NCBI GenBank assembly: GCA_900320865.1 | Contig: ONTT01000011.1 | Coordinates: forward strand, 1-55,324 | Direction: 5' to 3' | DNA: 55,324 nucleotides | From: an uncultured Bacteroidales bacterium | GTDB lineage: Bacteria; Bacteroidota; Bacteroidia; Bacteroidales; Paludibacteraceae | Notes under the pieces: generated by a model | Told to the model about the DNA's origin: nothing | The model's database searches: none | Seen by the model: only the letters and a program-made list of their open reading frames with translations | Made by a program: the position numbers and the translations under genes | Shown: one piece after another, positions 47,155-55,232 of the stretch | Numbering within the stretch: the stretch's first letter is position 1 | Layout of the letters: every line of letters begins with the position of its first letter

Positions 47155-48624
47155 ATGACCTATTCGTTTCGCACATATTTGCCGTATTACAAACGCAACT
47201 TGCAAGTGGCGTTCCCCGTGATGCTTACCCAATTAGGTGCGGCGATGGTTGGTTTGGCGGACTCTATTATGGTCGGTCACTATGGCACAACGGATTTGGC
47301 GGCGGTGAGTTTCTCCAACGCCATCTTCTTCACCGTCATGGTCTTCTCCATGGGTGCATTGATGGGTATCACGCCGCTGGTAGGACATGTGCATGGACGA
47401 TTGGAGAAACTGCTGCAGCAAGGAACGACGGATGAGGAGATAGCCCATAAACATGAGCAAATCAGTTCGTATCTTGCGAATGGCCTTGTCTTTACCGCGC
47501 TCGTCAGCATTCTCTCCTTGGCTTTGTTGGTGCCGTGCATCCCATTCCTCGACTATTTCGGGCAAGAACCCGATGTCTCCGCATGCGCGCGCCCGTACTT
47601 TATTTTAATTGTGCTTTCGATCATTCCGTTCCTGCTATTCTGCTTCTCCAAGCAGTTCTTGGAGGGGCTCGGAAACACCTTCGTGGCAATGATGATTACC
47701 GTCGGGTGCAACCTGCTCAATATCGGCCTGAACTGGGTTCTTATCTTCGGCCATTGGGGGGTTCAACCCATGGGAGCAGAAGGAGCAGGATGGGCAACGC
47801 TTATTGCGCGACTTCTCATGCCGGTTTGTTTCTTTATCGCGATGGCATGCAAAACCGAATGGCGGCGATATCTTCAGTCCATCCGGCGATGGATGATTAC
47901 GCGGCGCGAAGTGGAGCACTTGATAGCCCTCGGAACACCTATCGGTTTGCAGTCTTTTGCGGAGGCGTTTCTCTTCACGGCTTCCTTCGTCATCATCGGA
48001 TGGATCAGTAAAGAAGCGCTTGCGGCGCATCATATAGCGAACCAGATGTGCGACTTAACCTTCATGCTGGCATTGGGTATCGGTTCGGCAACTACCATCC
48101 GCGTCTCGCATCAATTAGGCAAAGGGGATCTGCAAGCTGTACGGATGGCGAGCCATGCATCGGTGCATCTATGCCTGCTGATGAATACCATAGGAGCGGC
48201 TATTATGATCTTCGGAAGAAAGTATATACCCTATATCTTCACCGACGACCCCGAAGTTATTCCCATCGCTTCGACCTTACTGCTCATCGGAGGACTTTTC
48301 CAATATGCGGACGGACTGCAGTGCATCGGTGCCGCTATGCTGCGCGGCATACAGGATGTACGCGTACCGATGCGTATCGCCCTCTTCGCCTATATTGCCG
48401 TCGCCCTGCCGCTGGGAATATACTTAACCTTCTATTACCCCCTTCCCTTCAGGGAGGGGCTGGGGGTAGGCTCCCTCGGACTCGGCGCCAAAGGGATGTG
48501 GTTGGCGTTTATCATCGCACTCGCTATCCCTGCCGTGCTCTTCCATATACGGTTTAACAAGCAACTAAAACGACTAAAATATGAAATCACCAATGACCAA
48601 TCACCAATCACCAATCAGCAATAG
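47155..48624 (+). CDS. MATE family efflux transporter
   Basis: A multidrug/toxin exporter with 12 membrane helices that uses a cation gradient (RNLQVAFPVMLTQLGAAMVG and LADSIMVGHYGTTDLAAVSF at the start, LIALGTPIGLQSFAEAFLF mid-protein). The ATG at 47155 follows the -7 box; an ORF to 47080 includes the intergenic array. Between helices near the C-terminus the stretch PLPFREGLGVGSLG is encoded by a palindromic GC-rich repeat (48437-48470). The last residues (ITNDQSPITNQQ) come from a heptamer array that also begins pepD. Gene end and pepD start overlap by 44 bases. Confidence 0.93.
   Translation: MTYSFRTYLPYYKRNLQVAFPVMLTQLGAAMVGLADSIMVGHYGTTDLAAVSFSNAIFFTVMVFSMGALMGITPLVGHVHGRLEKLLQQGTTDEEIAHKHEQISSYLANGLVFTALVSILSLALLVPCIPFLDYFGQEPDVSACARPYFILIVLSIIPFLLFCFSKQFLEGLGNTFVAMMITVGCNLLNIGLNWVLIFGHWGVQPMGAEGAGWATLIARLLMPVCFFIAMACKTEWRRYLQSIRRWMITRREVEHLIALGTPIGLQSFAEAFLFTASFVIIGWISKEALAAHHIANQMCDLTFMLALGIGSATTIRVSHQLGKGDLQAVRMASHASVHLCLLMNTIGAAIMIFGRKYIPYIFTDDPEVIPIASTLLLIGGLFQYADGLQCIGAAMLRGIQDVRVPMRIALFAYIAVALPLGIYLTFYYPLPFREGLGVGSLGLGAKGMWLAFIIALAIPAVLFHIRFNKQLKRLKYEITNDQSPITNQQ
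48437..48470. repeat. GC-rich palindromic interspersed repeat, copy 2
   Basis: CCCTTCCCTTCAGGGAGGGG followed by CTGGGGGTAGG. The reverse complement aligns with the copy at 27552-27579. It encodes PLPFREGLGVG in a loop of the MATE protein. Confidence 0.75.
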
Positions 48625-50062
48625 CAAAGCTGTCTTCGACATCTTTGCAGAGATCTGCAAAGTCCCCCGCCCCTCGAAACATGAGGAACAAATCAGTAAA
48701 TGGTTACAGGATTTCGCCGCAGCCCATCAGATCGAGTGCATCGCGGATGAAGCGATGAACGTCATTATGCGGGTTCCGGCTACAACCGGATACGAAAACC
48801 ATGAGGGCGTCATCCTGCAGGCGCACATGGATATGGTAGCCGAGAAAGACGGGAATGTGCAGCACGATTTCATGCGTGATCCGATCGAGACCTACGTGGA
48901 TGGCGAGTGGCTCAAAGCCAAAGGAACCACCCTCGGTGCCGACGACGGAATCGGTATTGCGATGGCACTTGCCGCTATCACCGATCCGAACCTGCCGCAC
49001 CCGGCTATCGAGTGTCTTTTCACGGTAGACGAAGAGACCGGACTGACCGGCGCAATGAAACTGCAGGATGGCATGCTCAAACATAAACGCCTCATCAATA
49101 TCGACTCCGAGGATGACGGCCAGATCTTCATCGGCTGCGCCGGTGGCATCGACACCCTCGCCAAGATGCATTATGAGCCCCAAATCCTAAATCATAAATC
49201 TCAAATCATAAATGCAATCCCAATCCGCTTGAGCGTATCGGGATTGCTCGGCGGCCACTCCGGCGATGATATCAACAAAGGTCGCGCTAACGCTAATCAG
49301 CTCATCGTTTGGTTCTTAGCACGTATCTGGCCGCAAACGGAGGTACAACTGGCCTCTATTAACGGAGGAAACCTCCGCAATGCCATCGCGCGGGAAGCAG
49401 AAGCGGTCATCGCGATACCTATGGCGTACAAAGAGCAGATTCGTATCGAATGGAATCATTTCGTAGCCCAGATGGAAGGCGTCTTCGGCGAAGTGGAAAA
49501 AGACATGCGTCTTGAACTCGAGACTTGCGATATGCCGGAGGTATTCATCCCTGCCGACAAAGCGTATCGCCTCGTCATGGCACTTTGCGAATGTCCGCAC
49601 GGCATGATCGCCATGAGCAAAGACATACCCGGACTCGTCGAGACCTCCACCAACCTCGCCTCCATCAAGATGAGAGAGGGCTATATCGAAATCAACACTT
49701 CGCAGCGATCTTCTATTGAGGCAAGCAAGCATCATCTCAAGTGGGCAGTAGAACAAGCTTTGTCCTTAGCCTGCGATGAGGTCACACACGGTGACGGCTA
49801 CCCGGGTTGGGCTCCGAATCCGAAATCGGAACTGCTGGAGGTGGTGAAGAAAGCATACACCGATTTATTCAAAGCTGAACCGAAAGTGCTGGCTATCCAT
49901 GCGGGACTGGAGTGCGGTTTGTTCCTCGAGAAATACCCGTATCTCGATATGGTTTCCATCGGTCCGCAGATGTACGGCGTTCACTCCCCCCAGGAACGAC
50001 TCTCTATCCCCTCCACCGAACGATGCTACTCCTGGCTCTGCCAAATCATCAAGACGATGTAA
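48581..50062 (+). CDS. pepD: Aminoacyl-histidine dipeptidase (PepD-like, M20)
   Basis: A cytosolic zinc dipeptidase of family M20 that splits Xaa-His and other dipeptides. The metal site is in LQAHMDMVAEKD (about 86-97) and TTLGADDGIGIAMALA (about 114-129), with the catalytic Glu pair in TVDEETGLTGA. At 493 residues it is normal. The first dozen residues (MKSPMTNHQSPISN) come from a heptamer array and precede the conserved FDIFAEICKVPRPSKHE. A second array (49181-49215) encodes QILNHKSQIINA inside the protein. The start overlaps the MATE gene. Confidence 0.93.
   Translation: MKSPMTNHQSPISNSKAVFDIFAEICKVPRPSKHEEQISKWLQDFAAAHQIECIADEAMNVIMRVPATTGYENHEGVILQAHMDMVAEKDGNVQHDFMRDPIETYVDGEWLKAKGTTLGADDGIGIAMALAAITDPNLPHPAIECLFTVDEETGLTGAMKLQDGMLKHKRLINIDSEDDGQIFIGCAGGIDTLAKMHYEPQILNHKSQIINAIPIRLSVSGLLGGHSGDDINKGRANANQLIVWFLARIWPQTEVQLASINGGNLRNAIAREAEAVIAIPMAYKEQIRIEWNHFVAQMEGVFGEVEKDMRLELETCDMPEVFIPADKAYRLVMALCECPHGMIAMSKDIPGLVETSTNLASIKMREGYIEINTSQRSSIEASKHHLKWAVEQALSLACDEVTHGDGYPGWAPNPKSELLEVVKKAYTDLFKAEPKVLAIHAGLECGLFLEKYPYLDMVSIGPQMYGVHSPQERLSIPSTERCYSWLCQIIKTM
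48586..48620. repeat. Heptamer array, ATCACCA x5, in the MATE-pepD overlap
   Basis: Units ATCACCA, ATGACCA, ATCACCA, ATCACCA, ATCAGCA. They are read in one frame as the MATE C-terminus and in another as the PepD N-terminus. Confidence 0.92.
49181..49215. repeat. In-frame heptamer array in pepD, x5
   Basis: Units CAAATCC, TAAATCA, TAAATCT, CAAATCA, TAAATGC encode QILNHKSQIINA. Confidence 0.9.
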
Positions 50063-50079
50063 CCCAACTACTGACTATC

Positions 50080-51765
50080 ATGAAAAAACTATTTTCACTA
50101 CTTGTCCTCTTGTGCTGTGTGATAGCAGTCATGGCGACCGACCAAAAACCGCCGGAGAAGATAGACACCTTGCTGGAGCAGTTTGATCATAAGCCCGGGC
50201 TGAAAACGGCGAGGGAGTTCTTCGCCTATATGGATAAAGAGGAGTTTATGGACGAGCCGGTTGTTTTCACGGATGCTACACCGCTTGACACCATGAAGGC
50301 TCTCGTATGGTACTGGGCGGGCGAATGGTATTATGCCGAGCAGGATTATCCGCGCGCCGAGAAAAATCTGCTGCGCGCGTTAGAGTTGATGGAGTATGCA
50401 GATGAGAAATCCATCTCCGATAATCTGGCTATGTTGGGACTAACCTTTATGCGCCAGTCCAAATACGACGAGGCCCTGCATTATATGCATCGGTGCTACC
50501 GGCTGGATAGCGAGAGCGGCGACCCCGACCGGATGAGTTCGTCTCTGAATATGATCGCCGGTACTCTCCTGGCGGCAGGTAATCCCGAGGAAGCGGAGGG
50601 GTATAGTCTGAAGGCTATCAACTATGCCAAGAAGGCGAACAACCCTTCACGCATGGCTATCATCTACGGCATGGCGAGCGAGATAGAGAACCGCCTCGAG
50701 CATAAGGAGCAGGCGCTGCTTTATGCCGATAGCGCGTGCCTTATCGAATCCACTACAGGTAACCGGTATAAGATGGCGGTCCGACTCACCCAGAAAGCAT
50801 CTATCCTCCTGGCCCTGAACCGGAACGATGAAGCGGAACATATATTGGCGGACGTAGTACCGTATTTCCGCGAGACGGGCGACCAACTGTCGTTAGCGAT
50901 AGCCCTGAACAAACGCGGTCAGGCGGCAAGCGGCCTGGGACGTACGGACGAGGCGGTGACCTACCTCACCGAGGCGATCGACATATGCCGACGGATCGGT
51001 AACCCCTATAACGAGGCGTATGCCCAGCGCGCTATTTACGAGATTCTCTATAAGTCTAACCCCGACGCTGCGCGAATGCATCTGGGGCGCTACCATCTCC
51101 TCAAAGACTCCCTCTACTCGCATGCTACGGCAGAGCAGTTAGCTCGCTTCAACGCAGAGTTCGGACGCAACGAGTTGGAGAAAGAGAAGGAGCAACTCAC
51201 CCGCAGAAACCACCGCCTCGCCGGTATTGGAGTTGCGGTTGCCGTGGGCGCGATCCTCTGTGTCCTCGGCTCGCTCATCTGGTTCCGCAAGCGCCAGAGC
51301 AAGACCAACGAACTGCTGAGTACCGTCATGACGGAGCTCAATGAAGCACGTCGCTCTCCGGCGTCGGCGGCTGAACAAGAAACCGAACCGGAACCCGAAG
51401 AAAATGTGGAATATTTGACGCAGGAGGACAAAACTTTCCTCAAGAAACTAATCCTCTCCGTCACGCAAATGATGGATCATCAGGCAGTTACAGTCACCCA
51501 AATTGCCGATAAGATGTGCATGTCGCCCAAGACCCTCAACCGAAAGGTGAAATATTTGACGGGCGAAGGCGCGAAGCGGTATATAATGCGTATCCAGCTG
51601 GAGCAGGCACGGATCATGCTTCTCCAGGATCTCGATATTCCTATCGTTGAAATAGGTAACTGTTGTGGCTTCGACGACCATAGTTCTTTCACCAGAACCT
51701 TCACTCAAAACGTCGGAATGTCCCCTTCAGACTACCGTTTAAACCGAGGAAAAATGCCAAATTAA
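50080..51765 (+). CDS. TPR membrane protein with AraC-type DNA-binding domain
   Basis: A 561-residue one-component sensor-regulator. It has a signal-like N-terminus (KKLFSLLVLLCCVIAVMA), then seven or so tetratricopeptide repeats (EWYYAEQDYPRAEKNLLRAL, YDEALHYMHRCYRLD, ...). One membrane helix (IGVAVAVGAILCVLGSLIWF, about residue 385), a Glu-rich linker and a C-terminal AraC helix-turn-helix pair (VTQIADKMCMSPKTLNRKVK, IVEIGNCCGFDDHSSFTRTF) complete it. The TPRs would sit in the periplasm and the DNA-binding part in the cytoplasm. The start at 50080 gives the signal. The adjacent surface-protein genes are possible targets, but this is only from position. Confidence 0.9.
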   Translation: MKKLFSLLVLLCCVIAVMATDQKPPEKIDTLLEQFDHKPGLKTAREFFAYMDKEEFMDEPVVFTDATPLDTMKALVWYWAGEWYYAEQDYPRAEKNLLRALELMEYADEKSISDNLAMLGLTFMRQSKYDEALHYMHRCYRLDSESGDPDRMSSSLNMIAGTLLAAGNPEEAEGYSLKAINYAKKANNPSRMAIIYGMASEIENRLEHKEQALLYADSACLIESTTGNRYKMAVRLTQKASILLALNRNDEAEHILADVVPYFRETGDQLSLAIALNKRGQAASGLGRTDEAVTYLTEAIDICRRIGNPYNEAYAQRAIYEILYKSNPDAARMHLGRYHLLKDSLYSHATAEQLARFNAEFGRNELEKEKEQLTRRNHRLAGIGVAVAVGAILCVLGSLIWFRKRQSKTNELLSTVMTELNEARRSPASAAEQETEPEPEENVEYLTQEDKTFLKKLILSVTQMMDHQAVTVTQIADKMCMSPKTLNRKVKYLTGEGAKRYIMRIQLEQARIMLLQDLDIPIVEIGNCCGFDDHSSFTRTFTQNVGMSPSDYRLNRGKMPN

Positions 51766-51829
51766 GCAGTTTGTCCGATTTTGTAAAATAATTGTCCGCT
51801 TTTGCAAAAGCAATTTCGGAAAATTCCAC

Positions 51830-51837
51830 TACTTTTG
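51830..51837 (+). promoter_or_regulatory. -7 box before the small-protein gene
   Basis: TACTTTTG; no TTTG at the usual 20-bp distance (the nearest TTTG, 51801-51804, is 25 bp away), so it may need an activator. It would drive 51882-52052 and the T9SS gene downstream. Confidence 0.5.
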
Positions 51838-51881
51838 CACTCGATTTTCATCGGGTGCTTTTTTATGCTATTTGATCGGGC

Positions 51882-52052
51882 ATGGAAAACAAGAACAACG
51901 ACAAACATTCTGCAAAAGAAACTCCTTCTGTATCGCAACGACGCCATGAGGAAGCAAAAGAGTTTACGAAGACGCTGATAGAGGAGTTACTCTCTTCCGA
52001 TTCGGGCGGCGCGCTCGCGCGCACGCCCGATGAGAAAACTAACATGCAATAA
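51882..52052 (+). CDS. Small hydrophilic protein, 56 residues
   Basis: An ATG at 51882 opens 56 codons: MENKNNDKHSAKETPSVSQR, then a helix RHEEAKEFTKTLIEELLSS and a short tail. It is charged, with no signal or membrane segment. A strong GC-rich hairpin (TCGGGCG with CGCCCGA, inner GCGCG with CGCGC; about 52003-52031) lies within its last third. No family is recognised. It lies 33 bases before the T9SS gene in the same direction. Confidence 0.5.
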   Translation: MENKNNDKHSAKETPSVSQRRHEEAKEFTKTLIEELLSSDSGGALARTPDEKTNMQ

Positions 52053-52085
52053 TTTCATTTATTAATACTAAACGATTTAAAGTTT

Positions 52086-53189
52086 ATGAGAAAAACATTT
52101 ACTTTATTCATTGCCCTGATGGCGCTGTGCGTCAGCTCATGGGCAGTTACATGGGGTCAGGCAACAATCCAAAGTATTGATGTCGACAGAACGACCACTT
52201 CAACTCAAACGGTTGATGAAATCTCCGTTACAGCCACTGCTCCAGATGAGTCAGAATGCTGGTTTGGAAGTTCTAGCATCTCCATCAAAGGGAATGGAGA
52301 GATTATTTTTTCCACGGCATCCGGTCAATTAACAAGCGTTGTTATTACCTGTCCTGGTTCCGTGAACATCACACACTTGGTAGGTTTAGGCACCGAGTGG
52401 ATTTGGGACGACAATACTCTGGAACTTACATGGACAGGTAGTGCTGCATCTGTCGCTTTAGAGTGTGATGGTTCGTCTGGCGGTATTTATTTGGGAAATA
52501 TTTATTCTATCGATTTTACCGTGGTAGGTGGTGGTTCAGCATCGTCGGTTACATGGAACGAAAATGATGTAGACAATGTAGAACTATATCTGCCCACTAA
52601 TTACGTCGGCCAAACAACATCAGCTAGTCCAATAAAAAATATTACTGCCTCATTAACAAGAACCTCAGCTGAAAGTAATGATTGCCAATTCTCTAATAAA
52701 ATATTTCATTTAGTTAACAATGGCAATGTTACATTTACATCCTCTATTGGAGATATATCTCGTATTGTAATCACTTGCAGTGGAGTATATGGTGAATTTC
52801 AGGATATTACTCAGAGTCTTCCGACAGGTTGGGAATATAATGAGACAGCTCAAACCTTTACATGGGATGATACCCCTGCTAGTGCTGTTAGTATCTCAGG
52901 AAATTTATATTTCGCTATTACATCCATCGTGTTTACTCTGGATAATGGTGGCTCTGCTCCTGCTTTGGATGGAACTATTACATGGGAGGCGCGCCAAGTA
53001 AGCCATGTGGATCTCTCATACTATGCTACATCGCCTGTTATCAAAAACATTATTTTGACGAAAGCTGACAATACTGGCTCTTGCTCTTTCAGTGATAGAC
53101 ATCTTTCTATTACCAATGATGCATCATTAGATGCTCTGATCTGGGGAGTCCAAGTGATCTTTCCGACGGTTGGTCTTCTCAAACGGTAG
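52086..53189 (+). CDS. T9SS surface protein, N-terminal part (frameshifted)
   Basis: The first 367 codons of a secreted protein: a signal peptide (RKTFTLFIALMALCVSSWA), then beta-sandwich repeats with the pattern GNGEIIFSTASGQLTSVVIT ... TWTGSAASVALECDG (first) and NNGNVTFTSSIGDISRIVIT ... TFTWDDTPASAVSISG (second). The third repeat breaks at about 53125-53133: the strand after SITNDASL is missing and the frame shifts, so the ORF ends in unrelated residues at 53189. The missing piece continues in another frame in the next entry. The gene is probably inactivated, or the assembly lost about 40-45 bases. Confidence 0.8.
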   Translation: MRKTFTLFIALMALCVSSWAVTWGQATIQSIDVDRTTTSTQTVDEISVTATAPDESECWFGSSSISIKGNGEIIFSTASGQLTSVVITCPGSVNITHLVGLGTEWIWDDNTLELTWTGSAASVALECDGSSGGIYLGNIYSIDFTVVGGGSASSVTWNENDVDNVELYLPTNYVGQTTSASPIKNITASLTRTSAESNDCQFSNKIFHLVNNGNVTFTSSIGDISRIVITCSGVYGEFQDITQSLPTGWEYNETAQTFTWDDTPASAVSISGNLYFAITSIVFTLDNGGSAPALDGTITWEARQVSHVDLSYYATSPVIKNIILTKADNTGSCSFSDRHLSITNDASLDALIWGVQVIFPTVGLLKR

Positions 53190-53197
53190 CAAAAACC

Positions 53198-54904
53198 TTG
53201 ACGTGGACAGGTGATGCAGAGGAAGTTACTCTCTCCGGAAATATCGGTTGTACCATTTCTTCCATTGAGTTTACCTATACTCCTGCTGCCGCTCCGCATG
53301 TTGGAGAAACAATTGAACAAGCCTACCAATCATACGTAATTACAGGTGCACACACGGCAAAAGTGCCTGCACAATCATTTGGAGGTTCGTTTGCAATCCC
53401 GGAATATGTGGACTACGACGAAGTAAGGTATTATATCACCGAGATAGATGATTATGCGTTCTATAATGAAGATGACCTGTTTGATATAACGGGCGGCGAA
53501 AACATTGCTCGTATCGGTGCACATGCTTTTGAGGGTTGTACCCATATGAGAAGTTTTAGTTTGGATGGTGGAGTATTAGATGAAATCGGTGTTGATGCAT
53601 TCAAGAACTGCAAACTTTTGGCTTACTACGAATCTAATACAACTACTCCTCCCGTACTCGAAAGTGACATATTCGCTGGAGATGAATTGTTGAATCATAT
53701 CCTTATAGATTATTTTGGTGTAGGTGCTTATAAAGAGGCAGCCGTTTGGTCTGCATACGAGTCTATCATTGATTATAGAGGTATAGATGCCAGCGTCGGC
53801 GAGAAATTCTTTGACCTTGTACAAATGTACACCGGATTGTATGAGGTTACTACTCCTGCTACTTATGGTACGCCAGGAGAAGCGAAAGTGGTTCCTTATA
53901 CTTCATATATTAATGACATCTATCCGATTACCCGCACAGGTACACTCGTTATTCCTGAGGACGCAAACTATATGGGTAGTGAATATGCAATAACCGGTAT
54001 TGGCGAAAATGCGTACAAAGATAGCACGCGCTTCAATGCTGTAATGATTCCGCAGCAGGTAACATCTATCGAGGCCGGTGCATTCCTTAACTGCACAGGT
54101 GTGGAGAATGTATATTTCCTATGGGAAAACCCGAATACTATCACTTGGTATGATCGTGACAAAGGTCTTGAGTTTGCAACGGCTACCAGCGGAAAGACAA
54201 AAATCTATGTTCCGAAAGGCAAATTGGCTGCTTATCAGTCATGGGCTCCGTCATGGGCAAGTTGCATGTATGATGTCGAACTCTTTGATGTTGATGTTAC
54301 ACAAGCGGAAGATCCTGATCATTCCGGACGTTTCTATCGTACTTTCTTCGATAGTGAGAACGATTACTTGTTGCCGCCAAGCGTTTGGGCACATGTGGGC
54401 TATGTACAGGACAACGAATTTATTCTGCGTTCTATCGCATACGATGGTCAAATTCTGCCTAAAAACACAGCAGTTGTCCTCGAATCGGAGACTCCTATTT
54501 ATCATTTGATAAAGTCTGAAGGCTCAGCTCCTGCTTATACAGGTCAAAATGACCTCCGCGGAACGGATGTGAATTTAGCTGTAAGTTCGCTGCCTGCTGC
54601 ACAGCAAGACAAAGTCTATGTACTGGGCAAGGAAGCTTGGATTAATAGTGTTCGCCAAGTAGGTATGGGTCTGTACCGCTACACCGGCACAACCTTGGGC
54701 GCACATAAAGCCTATATGATTGTAGGTGGCACTTCCGGTGCTCCTACCCGCGCGCGCTTCCTCTTCAGGCATGAGGACGAAACAACCGGTGTTGAGAATG
54801 TACAAAGTGACAAGGTACAATGTACAAAGATCCTGCGTGACGGCCAGCTGATCATCATCAAGGATGGTAAAGAGTACAACGCTCAAGGTCAGATTGTAAA
54901 GTAA
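53198..54904 (+). CDS. T9SS surface protein, C-terminal part (frameshifted, BspA-like)
   Basis: The frame holding the rest of the protein is open from about 53118: CSDLGSPSDLSDGW leads into TWTGDAEEVTLSG, which completes the third repeat of the preceding ORF. The ATG at 53198 is only the first Met in this frame. A BspA-type leucine-rich region follows (ITEIDDYAFYNEDDLFDITG, IGAHAFEGCTHMRSF, ITGIGENAYKDSTRFNAVMI). The C-terminal T9SS sorting domain ends KDGKEYNAQGQIVK. The linker (NVQSDKVQCTK) before it is encoded by a heptamer array. Base composition is more AT-rich than the housekeeping genes. A surface-exposed adhesin-like role is likely. Confidence 0.8.
   Translation: MTWTGDAEEVTLSGNIGCTISSIEFTYTPAAAPHVGETIEQAYQSYVITGAHTAKVPAQSFGGSFAIPEYVDYDEVRYYITEIDDYAFYNEDDLFDITGGENIARIGAHAFEGCTHMRSFSLDGGVLDEIGVDAFKNCKLLAYYESNTTTPPVLESDIFAGDELLNHILIDYFGVGAYKEAAVWSAYESIIDYRGIDASVGEKFFDLVQMYTGLYEVTTPATYGTPGEAKVVPYTSYINDIYPITRTGTLVIPEDANYMGSEYAITGIGENAYKDSTRFNAVMIPQQVTSIEAGAFLNCTGVENVYFLWENPNTITWYDRDKGLEFATATSGKTKIYVPKGKLAAYQSWAPSWASCMYDVELFDVDVTQAEDPDHSGRFYRTFFDSENDYLLPPSVWAHVGYVQDNEFILRSIAYDGQILPKNTAVVLESETPIYHLIKSEGSAPAYTGQNDLRGTDVNLAVSSLPAAQQDKVYVLGKEAWINSVRQVGMGLYRYTGTTLGAHKAYMIVGGTSGAPTRARFLFRHEDETTGVENVQSDKVQCTKILRDGQLIIIKDGKEYNAQGQIVK
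54799..54826. repeat. In-frame heptamer array before the T9SS domain, x4
   Basis: Units TGTACAA, AGTGACA, AGGTACA, ATGTACA encode VQSDKVQCTK at the start of the sorting domain, as at 27842-27876. Confidence 0.85.
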
Positions 54905-54925
54905 TGTGTATTGTGTAATGTATAA
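54905..54925. repeat. Short heptamer array, TGTGTAT x3
   Basis: Units TGTGTAT, TGTGTAA, TGTATAA directly follow the stop codon of the T9SS gene. Confidence 0.6.
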
Positions 54926-54936
54926 ATTGAATCAGT

Positions 54937-55113
54937 ATGAAAAACAATATGAATAGTGCCCTTATGGCTAAAAAACTTTATAATCAACCTGTAGTCACTA
55001 TAGCGTCTATCCGTACGACATCTATTATCTGCGTCAGCGGAGGAGGCGGAGGAGGAGGCAGCAGTTCATCTATGGCTATCCCTCCGGACGCAACAACGGA
55101 CATACAGCTATAA
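54937..55113 (+). CDS. Small glycine-rich protein, 58 residues
   Basis: The ATG at 54937 opens 58 codons: a start MKNNMNSALMAKKLYNQPVV, then TIASIRTTSIICVSG, seven glycines, four serines and a short tail. Such KK-Y-x-P-x-V... peptides with a Gly-rich middle are common next to surface-protein genes in Bacteroidales, but their role is unknown. It lies 32 bases after the T9SS gene. No catalytic motif or clear signal peptide is seen. Confidence 0.55.
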   Translation: MKNNMNSALMAKKLYNQPVVTIASIRTTSIICVSGGGGGGGSSSSMAIPPDATTDIQL

Positions 55114-55232
55114 CCCAATCAACTAACGTTATACGGGCGTAGGAAATAACATCAATGGTAATTCCCTACCCATGGGAATACCAAAGATTATTCCAACTAA
55201 TTCATTTTTTCAAAGAGAGCGGCCGCGTGTAA

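Noticed and set aside
49912-50079. N-terminal extension of the TPR-AraC protein
   Set aside because: It overlaps pepD in another frame and would bury the signal peptide that starts at 50080.
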